Shown piece by piece: positions 34,457 through 46,994 of a DNA stretch of 64,000 nt. Where the stretch lies: positions 1,364,001-1,428,000 of the forward strand of contig JAYKKR010000005.1 in assembly GCA_036971615.1 (NCBI GenBank). Reading direction: 5' to 3'. This DNA comes from Amyloporia xantha. Taxonomy: Eukaryota > Basidiomycota > Agaricomycetes > Polyporales > Adustoporiaceae. The number at the start of each line of letters is the position of its first letter. Within the stretch, counting starts at the first letter, position 1. A program made the translations under genes and the position numbers. The notes under the pieces were generated by a model that was not told the DNA's origin, ran no database searches, and saw nothing but the letters and a program-made list of their open reading frames with translations.

Positions 34457-37400
34457 ATGGCCTCGACTGAACAGAACTTCTCAGGTGCTCTGTCGACGTG
34501 GAAAGGTATTGTCGTGTGTCCATCACACTCCTCATATACGTTAACGTGTCCTGCAGACATTAACTTGTCTGAGCTTCAGAAGACACTGGACGCCCAAGGG
34601 ATCGAGCTAGTAGAAAACCAGAAAGAAAGTGTAGTAGGCAGAAAAGCCCTCGCCGACCGTACCAAAGGTAACACACGCCTTTGTTCCGCTTTCACTAATA
34701 GTTTGCCAACCTCATACTGCAGAGTTCAAGAAGATCTCGGACGAGGAAAAGCTAAACGCTTTCAAAAGCTTGCTCAAAGGTTTGTTCCATGTTTCGTCTC
34801 TGATTGACATTGCATCATGTTGAAGATACAACTTCTCATACAGCTTACCAGTCTGAGATTGATAGCCTTACTAAACGTTCCAAGACCGCTGAGAACGCTT
34901 TTCTGAATGTCTACAAGGTTCTCGCTGAAGCCCCCGATCCCTATCCGCTTCTGGAGGCTGCCGTCGTTCGTGGACCCTGCTCTTGTCTTGTGAATTTCTC
35001 CTGCTAATCTTGAGGCTGTCTTTGGTATCAGGACCAGACGGTAAAGGTCGCGGAGGCACGCGAGCTCGAGGCAGAATTACAACGAGTGCGAGACGAGAAT
35101 GCTGAGCTGCGCAGGCGTGTCAATGAATCTGCCTCCCTTGAGGCTTCCAAAAAGAAGGCAGAGACGCGGATTGAGCAGCTCGAGCAAAAGGTTTGACGTC
35201 CTGTGTCCGCATTTCAATGTTTCATTGACAGGTCTCCGGCTACAGATGGAGGAGATGATTCAGGAGAAAGTCACACAGAAAGAGAATGAGCTCAACGCTA
35301 CTTATGACGAGAAAATGCGGAATTATGAGGAGCGGTATGTACATAATTTTGATCATTTGCTTCATGTTCTCAACACATCTTCTGCCGATAGCGAGCAGGA
35401 TCTTCAGCGTCAAGTAGCCCTCACTAAAAGCCAGCTTCGGGATCTTCGCACGTCGAATGAATCGAATCAAGCTAAGCTTCTAAATCAGACACAGCGTCAG
35501 GGTGAGGCTTATTGCGATGCACTCTTTCAACGTGATTAACTTACGCATTATCCGTGCGCAGATCAAGAGGTTGTGGCGAAGCTGACTGAACTTGACATGA
35601 TGGTTGCCGACCTTGAACAGGCTAACAGCCGTGTCGCCACTGTTGAGCGGCGGAATGTACGTCAGTATGCTTGGGCATCGGTGACGCAGTTATTAAATAT
35701 CATGAACAGGAACTCTTGCGTGCAGAGATCGAGGCCATCAGGAGCGGCAATGAGCACGCAGATCGGTGAGGCCTCTCTCGCGTGCCGTTCATTCCGTCTA
35801 ATGTGTGCCATTCCTCACATCTGCGTTTTCTAGTGTGAAGGAACTGGAGTCCAAGATCACAGAACTAGAAACCGAGACTGATCGTCTCTCTCAAGCGCTG
35901 GAAGCACAGAAGACAGCTACTGTAGACGCGCAGGTAGCGGCTGCAAGGAAAGTAGAGGAGGCTGCAAGAGAATTGCAGAGGAAGGTAGGTCTTGTGCCTT
36001 CTTCGAACTTCCAGACTTGTGCTCATTAGCTCCCGTATCTATGTCAGTCTAGCGAGGTAGAACAGCTGAAGCAGAAACTCAAGCAATACAATGACTATGA
36101 TGAAATCAAGCGAGAATTGGAGATCATGAAAGTGAGCATCGCTGTATACGTTGTATCCACTACACGTTGATGACATTGGTTCAGTATGTCGAGTTTGCTG
36201 GATTGGAAGAAGATGTCGATAGCGAAGGAGTTCAACTCAACGGCAATGGTGGTGCGCTGGGCTTGCATCTCCCCGATCCGAATGCAGATAAGGCGAATGC
36301 GCAGCGTGGGAAGTCTCTCGAAGTCCTGCTAGCCACGAAGAACAAGCGTATTCTGGAGGAGCTCACCAAGTTCAGAGTACGTACAGATCCTCTGCATGGA
36401 AGCACATACTTGAATATACCCTTCATAGATCCTGCATGGAGAACTGGAAGCGTCCCTGCAATCCACACGAACTGATCTGGCTTCCACGGAGCTGGAGCTT
36501 GAGAAGCAGAGAGCGCTAAACGATAAGCTTGAGAACGATCTGCTGCAAATGGACCAGCGCAAGTCCAATGGGGACCTCAACGGCACCTCCAGCACTGCCG
36601 AGTTGAGTTCCATAGAGTCGGCGGACGTCCTCGCAGGGCTTGAACTAGGAAAGAAATCTGGCGTAAGTCACTTAACACGTTGTCTCACTGTCCCGTGGTT
36701 GAGAGAGTTTCCAATATTATGCAGGGATCTTCGGCAAGGACTACACCCATTCCATTCGCACCTTCCGCCGACACGTCAATCTTGCCGATAGTAACAAGCC
36801 AGCGAGATCGATTCCGGCAGCGAAACGCTGAGCTGGAAGAGGTTCGTGTTTTGCGTACGTCTGAATTCGTGATAAGTAATGTCACGGAATGCAGGAATTA
36901 CGCAAGCAATTCAACGCTATTTCCGAACTCCGTGCTGAGGTTGGTGTTATAACGCATAGCGATACATGGTTTGGGATTTTGATATTTGCATGCATAGGTC
37001 AAGAGTCTCCAAGCGGACAATCTCAAACTTTACGAGAAGGTTCGTTACATGCAAAGTTATCGGGAAGATGCAGCCGTGAGGCCTTCTACACTGGATCCTA
37101 TACCCTCGAGTGGTGTAGGGCGCGCAGACGACATGAGTATGTACCGCGCTAGATAGTGAGTAAATTTTGCAAGAATCATATTTTATCTGCTGATGTATTA
37201 TTTATCAGTGAGGAGGCCATGAATCCTTTCCAGGCGTTCCGCGGAAGGGTGAGTAACGTCCTCTCTATCTTTGAGATGTTGTAGTGACGCACCGATATTG
37301 GCCCACAGGAAGCAACACGGGCTTATGAATCTTTAAATCCGTTGGAAAGAGGCGTCTTGGTGCTCACGCGGGCTATTCTTGGTAACCGACGCACACGGAC

Positions 37401-37515
37401 TGCTTTCATTTGCTACGCTATTTTTCTTCATTTGCTTGTCATGTATACCTCCTATGAGTGTACAGCATCTTCTGGTTCGCGGCTACAACGACAACCTAGT
37501 CCCTACGGTTCCTAA
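34457..37515 (+). CDS. COY1: CASP/COY1-family Golgi coiled-coil membrane protein
   Basis: Golgi golgin of the CASP (CUX1-derived) family acting in retrograde intra-Golgi tethering. Starts [16 protein letters not shown]. Nearly the whole length is coiled coil ([79 protein letters not shown]). The CASP C-terminal domain has [59 protein letters not shown] and [19 protein letters not shown]. It is followed by a single tail-anchor-like membrane segment, [20 protein letters not shown], and a short lumenal end. About fourteen introns. The stop TAA at 37513-37515 is read through an exon that needs no further intron. Confidence 0.92.
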
Positions 37516-38035
37516 TAGGCAGGCGTATTCAGGACTTAATGCTCTCAGTTTGATTATGCACCTCTACTTGGACTTTGGATTTTCAGCTGAATCGGATTTC
37601 CCTTCATTCTCTACTCATCTCGCTTTCGTTATGTAAATCGCCAGGAGGACAAGCTTGATCGAGTACAATGAATGCATTCACTGGTCTTAGCATGTCCCAT
37701 CAGCTGAGAACGCCAGAATTGAGTGGGTGCGTGTTCCGTCCAAATCCCTATTCGCCAGCTTCGCGCTACATTACCTTATCATTCTCACATATTTTGGGTT
37801 TCAGCATTGGCAACCGTAAATATAACTCCGAGAGTAAAGGATTCGTGCTTGCTCCTATTTCGCTGCTTTGTTCGAATGATCTCCTAAACCCTTTATCTCG
37901 AACCGTGACGGTCAAAGCATCGCACCCACATCTTGGAAACTTAGAGGCGTGGGCCATGCTGCTTTGTTGTGGATCCTTTGTTGTGGATCTAGAACCATGG
38001 GCCGCCTGTGCACAGCCCGACCACAGCACCTTGCG
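37516..38035. other. Intergenic leading to the second hairpin-repeat locus
   Basis: 3' flank of COY1, then a presumed promoter region. Contains a direct repeat CTTTGTTGTGGAT (about 37962-37990) and GGTCAAAGC at about 37909, also present upstream of the first hairpin array. Confidence 0.5.
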
Positions 38036-38043
38036 TATAAATA
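38036..38043 (+). promoter_or_regulatory. TATA box in front of the 68-bp repeat locus
   Basis: TATAAATA in the context GCGTATAAATACGCC, close to the CGTATAAATACCCC box at 15668. No recognisable protein gene follows. Confidence 0.5.
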
Positions 38044-38335
38044 CGCCTCGCCCTTCACCGTTCCATGTCCAATCAACCCCTGCCTCTCGCCCTTCCCTTC
38101 TCTTGCCATTCTTGTCATGATTGATACGCTCTTAAGTGGTTCGCCACCCTACACCATACAACTCCATATCGCTAGGAACACAACCTCGTCCCCATTGTTG
38201 CGAAGACTGATGATGTGCATGGACTGCGAATCTGCAGACCGAAAGCCGGGGTGTTAAACACGTAAGTTTCTGGTCCAGGTGCAGATGACCTGATCTTATA
38301 TTTATAAATCTCTAGCTCCCCGTGGCCACGGCGTA

Positions 38336-38595
38336 GAGCACATATTCTACACCTCGTATCTCGTGCGAGTGTGTTCGTGTAGCTTCTCCACTGTCACGAC
38401 ATGAAGCACATATTCTACACCTCGTAACCCGTGCGAGTGTGTGCGTGTAGCTTCTCCACTGTCACGACATGAAGCACATATTCTACACCTCGTAACCCGT
38501 GCGAGTGTGTGCGTGTAGCTTCTCCACTGTCACGACATGAAGCACATATTCAACACCTCGTATCCCGTGCGAGTGTGGTTCCTGGAGCTTCACAT
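38336..38595 (+). repeat. Four tandem units of about 68 bp with hairpin potential
   Basis: Units begin at about 38336, 38403, 38471 and 38539. Units 2 and 3 look identical; units 1 and 4 diverge slightly. Within a unit, GAAGC pairs with GCTTC, CTACAC with GTGTAG and CTCG with CGAG, leaving a small loop (TAACCCGTG) and a bulge. The spacer CTCCACTGTCACGACAT joins the units. No sustained open frame. A possible non-coding transcript driven by the TATA at 38036. Confidence 0.75.
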
Positions 38596-38599
38596 ACGG

Positions 38600-39602
38600 A
38601 TGTCCACAACTGAGAATGCGGATTGCAATTCCCTGCCGACTCCTTTCCAAGGCATTGGCAGGGAATCCTCATAATGATGTATCAACTATGGCAACTCACA
38701 GCAGCTGGTGTTGAGACCACATCCTCAGGATTCGCGAGGCTTTCACCGAAGAAGGCGCATCTGATGGCCGCGCGTTGTCGGTTAGACCCTGTCTGCTCCT
38801 CCGATATAGCCCAATGGTCAGGCTCTGCCCATACTGCACCAGATGCATAAATAGTCCAGCGCACTGACTGAAGGGAATGGTACTGGAAACCTCGTATCGG
38901 CTGCAAACAGAACACTCAGTGGGTCCAAAATTGACGTGGGGAGTCTGGGCGTACAAGCGCGGTGACGACTGGATTCACGTCGCCAGTTCCTTCCGTAAGT
39001 CTGTGACTTGCTCAGCTATCCTGCCATGTCTCACATTTGCGAATCCTTTGGCCTAGATCTACGCCAACATGTCAACAGGCAGGGACGGTCACCATTCCAA
39101 TGAGAACCTAGCAAGCGAGTCCGTATGGAACTGCACCACTGAGACGTTACTCTTCCGACTGCAGTATCTACATCGGGATTGACCACCTTGCTCTGCTAAT
39201 CGTCTCATCGCAAGAGGTCAAACTTGGGTCAAAACACACTACATCCGCCCAGGCCCAACCCGGTTGGTAACACTCGCAGCAGGGAGTCCCCTGTTTAGAG
39301 TGATAGCAGCCGTATCGGGAACTGGATTTTATCTGCTTGCAGTGTGACTCACAGTAATACACCGTTGAGTAGTCATAATATATTTCTTCGACTGCCATCA
39401 TTTCGTTCTATCCGAATAACCAAACCTCAATGCGAACTGAATACTGGGGAAATATTGAGGGAACACACGTCATGCTGAGGCTCACACCGAACGCACTCGG
39501 TGCAATTCCAAGCCGTTGCTCTGAAAATCCACCGTATTTCGCGCCAGAGTGTGCTCGTGGGAGAGGTGATGCATCCCTATTAGTCTTGATTCGACGGTAA
39601 TA
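38600..39602. other. Intergenic, about 1.0 kb
   Basis: No supported gene. A minus-strand open frame at 39168-39401 has eight cysteines but lacks a signal peptide and was not accepted. Confidence 0.45.
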
Positions 39603-41121
39603 TCATACTTTTAGATCGTCCGGCCCAATTAAGGGCGCCGAAGAATCCAGGTCCTCTATACTCCACTTCGAGCGTAGTTCGATAGTATAGTCGTCCGTTT
39701 CTCCCGCAAGAAAACGGTGCATTGAAGCCCAAGCAATCATGACTGCGTTGTCTATGGAATTTTTAGATCACTAATCGTGCATAAGTAAAGGCCGAAGGGC
39801 GTACCAGTACACAAAGACGGAGGAGGGAAGATGAGCGATATAGGTGCGTCCGGACTTGCTTTGTCCAGACATACCCGCAATCTGGGCTGAGATGATTAGG
39901 TGGGCTCCGAGTACAAGATTGTCTTCTTCATACCTTTCTCTCAAGTAAGTGTTGCTCGCCACGCCACCGCTGACGACGACATGGCCGATAGGAATACCTT
40001 GCCGCTGGCATAGCTGCAGCCCAAGCGACAGCTTCTCCTCCAGCTGACCTATGGCATTCTTCTGAAACGCAGTCGCAAGTGCATGTTTCGTCCGCTCATC
40101 GATGACACCGTTCCTTGCGTGAAAGAAACGTTCGACGGTGGAGTGCAACCCTGTGTACGAGAACGCCAGCCGTCCACGCATGGGCAACGGAATATGTGGT
40201 GTCTCAAGTTTTCCTAATCCATTCTGACTTTCAGATGCATCTAGCGGTCCAGTTGCGCAGAACTGCTCAAGGGCAGCACCGGGCCCGTGCGCGGACCAGG
40301 GAAGAGCGAGCATGCGAGACACCTTGTCGAACGCGCGACCGATGCTCTCGTCGAGCGTCGTCGCGAGTGTGCGGAATGTGCGTGGGGAGGTGGCGAGCAG
40401 CAGAAGCGTGTGACCGCCAGAAACGAGCAGAGTGAGGAATGGGAAGGCAGGAAGAGATTCGACGGGTGTGGTGAGGAAGGGGGTCAGGGCATGCGCTTGC
40501 TGGGATTACATTGGTCAGGAGTACAAGCGACCATCGTGGGAGACATACCATATGATGCACCCCGACAAGGGGCTTATTGAGTGCTGCTGCCAGCGTTTTC
40601 GCGGCGTTCGAGCCGACGCTAAGACAGCCAGCAATACCTGATGCGCATACAATTAGCGTATTTTGGGACAATAAAGAGGGATCATACCAGGTCCTTGGGT
40701 GAAGGCGATCCCGTCTACATTATTTACTGACAAACCGGCGTCCAACAATGCTTTCTGAACGGCGCCTGGCTGGAGTCATGGTAAACTCTAGCAGAAGGAA
40801 CTACTGTAGGCTGCTTACCATGTTCCGCTGGTGAGCTCCTATGGCGACGTAGGGATGTATGCCTCCATATGACTCATGGCTACCGTATACACGGGTCAGA
40901 CAATCATTTCTACATTATCTACTGTGTACTCACTAACTGTCTTGTCGTACCACGACATTGGAGAGAATATGTCGGTCCGAAGTGACTACTGCAGCGCAAG
41001 TGTCATCTGCGGAAGACTCGATCGCGAGCACGGTGAAATATCTGCGACATATGACGCGTGGATAGAGGTTTCTACATGTCAGAGTCCGTTGAATTGTGCG
41101 GGTGCTGAGGATGCCATACAT
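39603..41121 (-). CDS. QRI7: Mitochondrial tRNA threonylcarbamoyladenosine synthase subunit QRI7/OSGEPL1
   Basis: Transfers the threonylcarbamoyl group to A37 of ANN-decoding tRNAs in mitochondria. The arginine-rich start MYGILSTRTIQRTLTCRN suits import. ASKHA/Kae1 landmarks: VLAIESSADDTCAAVV, SYGGIHPYVAIGAHQRNM, NVDGIAFTQGPG, IAGCLSVGSNAAKTLAAALN and GVHH joined by splicing to MQAHALTP (metal-binding HxxxH). TLLVSGGHTLLL, GRAFDKVSRML, HVVVSGGVASNTYLRE and DNAVMIAWASMHRFLAGETD follow. For the junction before the last part, an acceptor ending GCAAG at about 39843 gives SPDAPISLIFPPPSLCTDNA. End GPDDLKV, stop TGA at 39603-39605. All expected motifs are intact. Confidence 0.92.
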
Positions 41122-41395
41122 CCGACGCTGAGGTGAAGGTGAATACCCTGTGAGAATTTCAGGAAGTTATCATCGAGGTTGTCATCAAAACTAACATATA
41201 TACGAAATTCGGCAATATTTCTGGTGGAAACTGCGCCCAAAATGCGCGACCTTGATCAGGTGTCGGTCCTTCCGACGGACCCTCTCAGTGGTTGTTTTGT
41301 GCACTCTGTTCTGTCTCTCCTCGTCTCACCGTCGTCTTTGCTTCTTGGCCCACACCTTACCTGCTTAGGGAACGATCTGTGGTTAGGTGGTGGCA

Positions 41396-43602
41396 ATGGT
41401 CGGCGGTCACACTCGGCGGTCTTCACAAGACGGGTCTGCGTTCAGTAGGACACCGGGCAGGCGGCGTTCGTCAAGTCAGGGGGACGAAACGCCACGAGCA
41501 GGACTACTCCAAGGCGCCAACAGCGCCGTTCATATGGACAATAGCGCTGGCCATGTGGGCGCTGAATCGCATTCGTCAAGACGGCTCGGTTTCCTGCCAG
41601 AAAAGCTATTGTCTTCCTCTTCAGGAGGATCCTCTGCACAGCGAACTTCCCCCGCCGGATTGCATTTGCGCACACACGTCCGCGCAGAGTCTGCGCTGAA
41701 CGGCATCTCTCGGGAATCTACAGCGTCTCCTACTCCTGCAATGGCTTCGACTTCCGGCCCGCAGAAGGGGCACACTTCACCTACCAAGGTAAGCATCTAA
41801 AGTCTGGCCAGTAGCCAGGCGTGTGCTGGTCATTACCGCCGCATGTGTGTGAACGTCCGCGGTAATGAGCACTGCACCTCAGGCTGCCGTGGGACCCTAT
41901 CAATAAGAAGCCATCTAAGTTCACCCTTGTCCCTCTCTCCGTCTCTATGCTCCTCAATACCCTACCAGGCCTCATCGTCACGTACATATGACTCTAATCT
42001 TCGTAACTCGCGAGATGCATCGGCTAGGAAACCTTGCACACTCGCACTTGCCTGCGCTCGCGCCCTCGCTTTCAGCGACCTCGCAGTCCGCAATAGCGCA
42101 CACGATAGCTGCACCATCGATACCTAACATCACCTCCGGATCGTCGGGCGACCCTTGGCAATCACTCCATGTCCATGTACTGCCGTTATTCAACGGCGAG
42201 CCGCTGCGAGTGCCTATGTGAGTGCGCATTGCTCTGTCAAATCGATGTGCATGTGTTCTACGGCGTGGCATAGAGAAGACCTGAACCAACTGGTCAAACG
42301 CCACATCCAGGCAGTAGTGTCGCAGTCGCCGCCCAAGGCACTGGCACTGCTCGAGCATGATGCGTCCGAGCTTATCGCCTCAGGAATGGTCACACTCAAT
42401 GCCAAACTGACGGAGATCGAGGACGAAAAGCTTGTCGGACGTGTAGTTGAGCTGTGGGGCTTCTTTTGGGACCAGGTGCTGCCGTATGTTGAAGGGGTAC
42501 GCGATTCGTGACCTATCAACCGGGTGCTCTAGTCTGACACGGTCCCAGGCCTTGCTTCCCTTACAAACAGAACCGTTACTCTCGTCACTCTATCGCGTAC
42601 CTAAATCACACAAACCCAACTCCTCCCCTATCTCAGGGGCAAACGGCAAGGGCTCGATATCATCCCTTATGTTACAGTCGACATCGCAGATTGACGTGCG
42701 GACGGTTGCCCTGCAGTCGTTCCGCGATCACGTCATTTTACCTGCCTCTCCGCGCATGTACGCTCGGCTTCTCGCGACAAAAGAAGATCCATTCCCAGAA
42801 AGCCCGATTTCGCAGCAGCCACGACTACAGCAGATGTACGTTCAACCGCGAGAATTTCTCAACGATACAGCATCACATCTGACACTTATCGCATACAGGC
42901 TACTCGTACTTGTCTCCCAACGTTCTCATCGCCCAATATCCTTCTCTCTCACATCGCCTCCTCCGCAACCTACTGCGGGCGAAGCTGCTGTCCAGCACCT
43001 TCTCCGGGTCGTCCGTGTGCCTCTTGTCCAGTCTGTTCGTGGCTCCCACCGTCCGAACGGTGCACCGTCATTCCTTTCTGCGGGGCAACCGCGGGATCGT
43101 CGAGGGCGGATTGCGCAGAAGCACGAGCGACAGGACAGTGGTGCCCGACGAGACAGCATTGGTGAGGATGATGTGGATACCTGGGCGGAGGCATCGCGTA
43201 CCGCTACACCACATGTGGGCTATAACCATTTGAGGCAGCAGGATAGGGAGTTCTTGGATTCGCTCAGGTGTGTGTTTTCCTATACCTTGTCAAAATGACA
43301 ATTGCCCGTCCCTTTCTCGCTGTTGTATTCGTGTATTTCAAATCGATTCTTACTAATACACGATCGCAGGAGTCCTGATCCTGAAGCAGTCGGTGGCGGC
43401 TGGGGTCTGGGCGCTGGGAGTGAAGAGAAGAAGGCCGAGGAGGAAGACGAGGATGAGGGAATGGATTGGGATCAAGCTCAGGTACGTGCGAGAAAGAAAA
43501 GGCACTGTACCGTTTACTCAACTGTGTCTATCGTAGGCGGTGGTCGAACGGATGGTCGGTATGAACGCCCCCCAGGATACCCGCAGGCGTATAGCCGTTT
43601 AG
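41396..43602 (+). CDS. HbrB-domain protein, probable TORC2 subunit (BIT61/PRR5-like), with an apparent frameshift
   Basis: HbrB proteins are TORC2 components. The start MVGGHTRRSSQDG opens a serine-rich disordered exon (to 41788). The HbrB domain follows: MHRLGNLAHSHLPALAPSL, WQSLHVHVLPLFNGEPLRVP, EDLNQLVKRHIQAVV, EDEKLVGRVVELWGFFWDQV, LPYVEGALLPLQTEPL, VRTVALQSFRDHVILPASPR, and after another intron MLLVLVSQRSH and FSLTSPPPQPTAGEAAVQHL. The C-terminal exons give SPDPEAVGGGWGLG and VVERMVGMNAPQDTRRRIAV, stop at 43600-43602. Exon 2 enters as SSSRTYDSNL in one frame but must continue as VTREMHRLGN in the next; removing one T at 42000-42001 restores NLVTREM. Confidence in the family is good, in the shift moderate. 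Confidence 0.82.
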
Positions 43603-44588
43603 ACCCAATACAAACCAGACAGACTCGATGTTCGTCTGATTGTGCGCTTTCACTCGCGGTTTTGCACCCGTCGGACGTTCTGTATGTTAGTCACACCATC
43701 AACTGTAACTTTTGTATCTCTATAGGATTGCGTTCTGTGACTTCACTCGTTCCCCGCATTCATCGTCTTACTACTGAGAATGCACGATCAGTATACATAC
43801 TGCTACTACTCCTGAATTGACTCTAGGCTTGGTTCAGTCATGAAAGCATGTTTCCTGATGGATTCATCCGCATAAGCCTGGACACTGCACCAGACCGCCT
43901 AGAGAAACGATGTGAGTTATGGTGCGTCCGTACCCTGAATTCGGAGTTCTACCAAGCGATTGAAAGATAAGTAGGGCCTCGAACGTATTAGACCGCGTTC
44001 TGTTTAGAACACGAGACCGCTCATGATAGTGGCGCAGAGCGCGCCGGAGTTTGGTAGAATCATGATCTCGATGCAGAAGACAGGAAGCATGCGGTCGCTA
44101 TCAGACTTCTCCACCTCGACGCGTCTGGAAATATGTTTCCGGGCGACCGCATCAACACCGATCTTGCCATCACCATCTGGGCCAGATTTGTACCCAAAAT
44201 GCAAAATGGCAGATGATATGAGAAGTCGTGGCATAAGTCGTGAGCGTCGTCATGTATCTACGCTAAGCATACAACAAACGAGAAACTGATATACCGCGGT
44301 ACAGCAAGTACTATACATCGTATCCTGGTACAACAAAGTGCCCCCCAAAATGTTCCAGTGTCCTCTGCATAGGGTATCCATTTCATACAAGTGGTATGCG
44401 CGAGACGTCCTACCCGGAAGGAAGATAAAATGCGAAACCCCTACTACTTCTGAATATCGACCGTGATTGCTGCCGATTTCGGGACCGTGCGCGAAGCGCG
44501 CTCTTGCAAGAGGCCCCATTCTACCCACCAGTCATCAGCTGCCTCCTCTGGGTCATATGAAAACACAGTCCTGATAGCCTGTCATGGC
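43603..44588. other. Intergenic between convergent genes, about 1 kb
   Basis: 3' flanks of the HbrB gene and of monooxygenase 1. An open frame extends past the HbrB stop in another phase (to 43820) but has no conserved character. Confidence 0.5.
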
Positions 44589-46389
44589 TCATGAGCCGCC
44601 GCCTTTTCGCCGTCGCATACCATACAAGGCTCGACGCACCTCCTCAGTAAACCTGTTAGAAGCAGCATTATCCATGTGTTCGACAGTGGTTTTCAGATAG
44701 CGCGCCTGTTCCACTCCGGCTGGCACGCCCATTGTGATCGGATTGACCCGCTGTACCTGTTGCACTTGGGCTATGCGCTGGTTGCGCTGCTCAGACAGCG
44801 CGGAAAGGAACCCTTGGATCTGCTCCTTACGGTGGAGGTGGTGGAATAGCCGTCCGAGCATCATACCGTCTTCCGCTGCCAAGCTGAGCGCATACAGATT
44901 CCCTGCCTGAAGAGGGAGGACGCTACATGAAACATATAATTACGGCACGTATAAGACTCACAGTGAGCGGGTGTGCGGTCTCCCCGATGATCACGAGAGG
45001 GCCGCTTGGATGCACCCAGTCCTCAAGATGGGGTTTGTCCGTGACAGGAACAGCTATAATTGTGTGCGCCAGCTGTGCCAGTTTGCGCAATCTTTGGCGA
45101 ATGAACGAGCCCGTGAGTACGCTACCTTTGAGGTGAAGGACAGATTTACCGTGGCTCGCATCCTGCCAACGCTTCAAGTAGCTCGGCAGAGTGAACAATT
45201 TGTTTGGTGGCGACGCTTGCTTTGTCCCTCGGCGCGTAGACGTGTATCGAGAACTCGTGCTCAGTCTGTACTCCCGCGTGACACCTGGCATCGTGAAAAA
45301 TAAACGTGCGACTGGACTTACGGCCAAGAATCCCATGACCCCGAACGAATCACCGTACCAGACAGAAACCGTGCCGTCCTGCTTTTGAATGAATAGCGTG
45401 TTGCAGACATGTCAGAGAATCCGTGATGCGACTTACCTTATTGGTGAGGAATTGGGCTAATGTAGGATCTGATGTCATCTCAGAAGCCGGGATGATAGTG
45501 CTGAACGCGAAACACATGTCAGAAGACACCAATCCTCGCAGTATGCACGGAAGCCTACTTGTACATCATGACATTCTTGTAAATCTCGCGCTCTGCCTTG
45601 CCGAGCAGCGTCCTGCGGGTCAGAGAATTCAGCGTACCATCGGCACCGACAAGAACGTCTGCGTATATCTCTTCGCCGGACTCAAGGACTACCGAAGGCT
45701 TTTGCGGCCGGACGTGGATAGCCTTGACTTTAGCAAGGGCCCGGATACGTGCGCCGTGCTTGATGGCGCTTTCGTACAACACCCTCCGGAAATCGCTGTA
45801 CTGAACATGGAACGTCAGGCAGAGCGGGCATGGGAGATCTGAGAAGACATACGTGCATTGAAAGGAATTCCCCCCCACTTTCCGTTCGAAAGTCGTCCAC
45901 CCATTCCCCGCCTGCCGTCGCTCGTCCTGTGTCATCTGTGCACAGGAATATATCATGTGCCACGGAACACGCCAGTCAAAGGAAATAGCCCTCACAGCGT
46001 ACGAATTGAACAAACTGCGACACGACTGCAGATTTCTTCAGGCTGTCCTCCATACCCCACTGATAGAAGATCTTGACCATATTCGGCGCGAGTCTGCAGC
46101 CGCCTGCGAGCCGTGTCTATAAACACGGGGCATGTTCGACAACCATATACTTGTGTATAGTACCCAAGGAGACGTACGTTATTGAAGTCGTCATCTTGCT
46201 CGAGTAATGTGACGCGGTGACCCACTCGTCGGAGGGCGATCGCAGCTGTGAGGCCTGCGACGCCTCCACCGATGATCACGAAGTCAATAATCAGAGAGTC
46301 ACGCAGGGCGGGCTGTTTTCGAGCAAGATGAACGTATGAATAACGAGCCCTCATTGCAACTGAGCTCAAAAGCTCTTCACACATACCAT
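44589..46389 (-). CDS. FAD-dependent monooxygenase, salicylate-hydroxylase-like (copy 1)
   Basis: Class A flavoprotein monooxygenase that would hydroxylate an aromatic substrate using NAD(P)H and oxygen. The FAD Rossmann motif DFVIIGGGVAGLTAAIALRR lies near the start. Then GGEWVDDFRTESGGEFLSMH joins YSDFRRVLYESAIKHGARI, with the DG motif VLVGADGTLNSLTRRTLLG, WYGDSFGVMGFLA and the GD-type motif VIIGETAHPLT, in which the usual aspartate is glutamate. The C-terminal helix region is AAEDGMMLGRLFHHLHRKEQ. The best start is a lone ATG (46387-46389) followed at once by an intron, joining PALRDSLIIDFV at 46312; the divergent paralogue has the same layout. It ends RRRKGGGS, about 60 residues shorter than copy 2. 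Confidence 0.88.
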
Positions 46390-46994
46390 GGTGGATGGTC
46401 TGGCAATGTGAATACGGGCAAATCAAAGGCGGGAGAAAGGGACGAGAATTTAGGATAGAGTCAAAGCGCGGGCCCGCCGTCTCGTGTATGATACTTGGGC
46501 GGGCATGATGCCCAGCTGCCTCGAGGCAGGCGTTTGAATATTCCCAGAAGAGGCTGGCCCGCTGCTGCTACGATCGACGTCGACGAGTCAGAAGATCAGA
46601 CCCGCGGTCAGGCACGCGCGCGCCAGGGTCCTCTATCACTCCGATCTTCTGCGAGCCCGCACTAGCGGGCGCGAGATTTCTGGGGTGCATAACTTGATGC
46701 ACCAAAAGAAACACACACGGGAGGTAAGCCTCAAGCTCCCCGCTTTTCCCCCTCTCCCTGCTGAAAGATCCCACCCGCCATGGAACAAATGGAGCGATGT
46801 CTTAACTTGTCGTAAACTGGAAAATGGATCTGGATTTGAGACCATCACAGAAAGTAGCGTAGGTAGTCTCCTTTCAACGGCCTCGTGAGCGCAGCGTGAT
46901 ATGACTATCATTCGAGACAAGACCCGTGAACACAAAACACTGGCTCCACAATAAGCAGCGAGGCAACTTGAAGTTTAACATGATAGCGCCAATA
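46390..46994. other. Intergenic, promoter side of monooxygenase 1
   Basis: GC-rich stretch near 46470-46640 with partial palindromes, then anonymous sequence up to the TA dinucleotide that precedes the next MITE. Confidence 0.5.

Noticed and set aside
37668..38120. Plus-strand open frame crossing the TATA box at 38036
   Set aside because: Spans a likely promoter and has no recognisable protein features.
39168..39401. Small minus-strand frame with eight cysteines
   Set aside because: Could suggest a secreted cysteine-rich peptide, but there is no signal peptide and no promoter context; cysteines may be chance.
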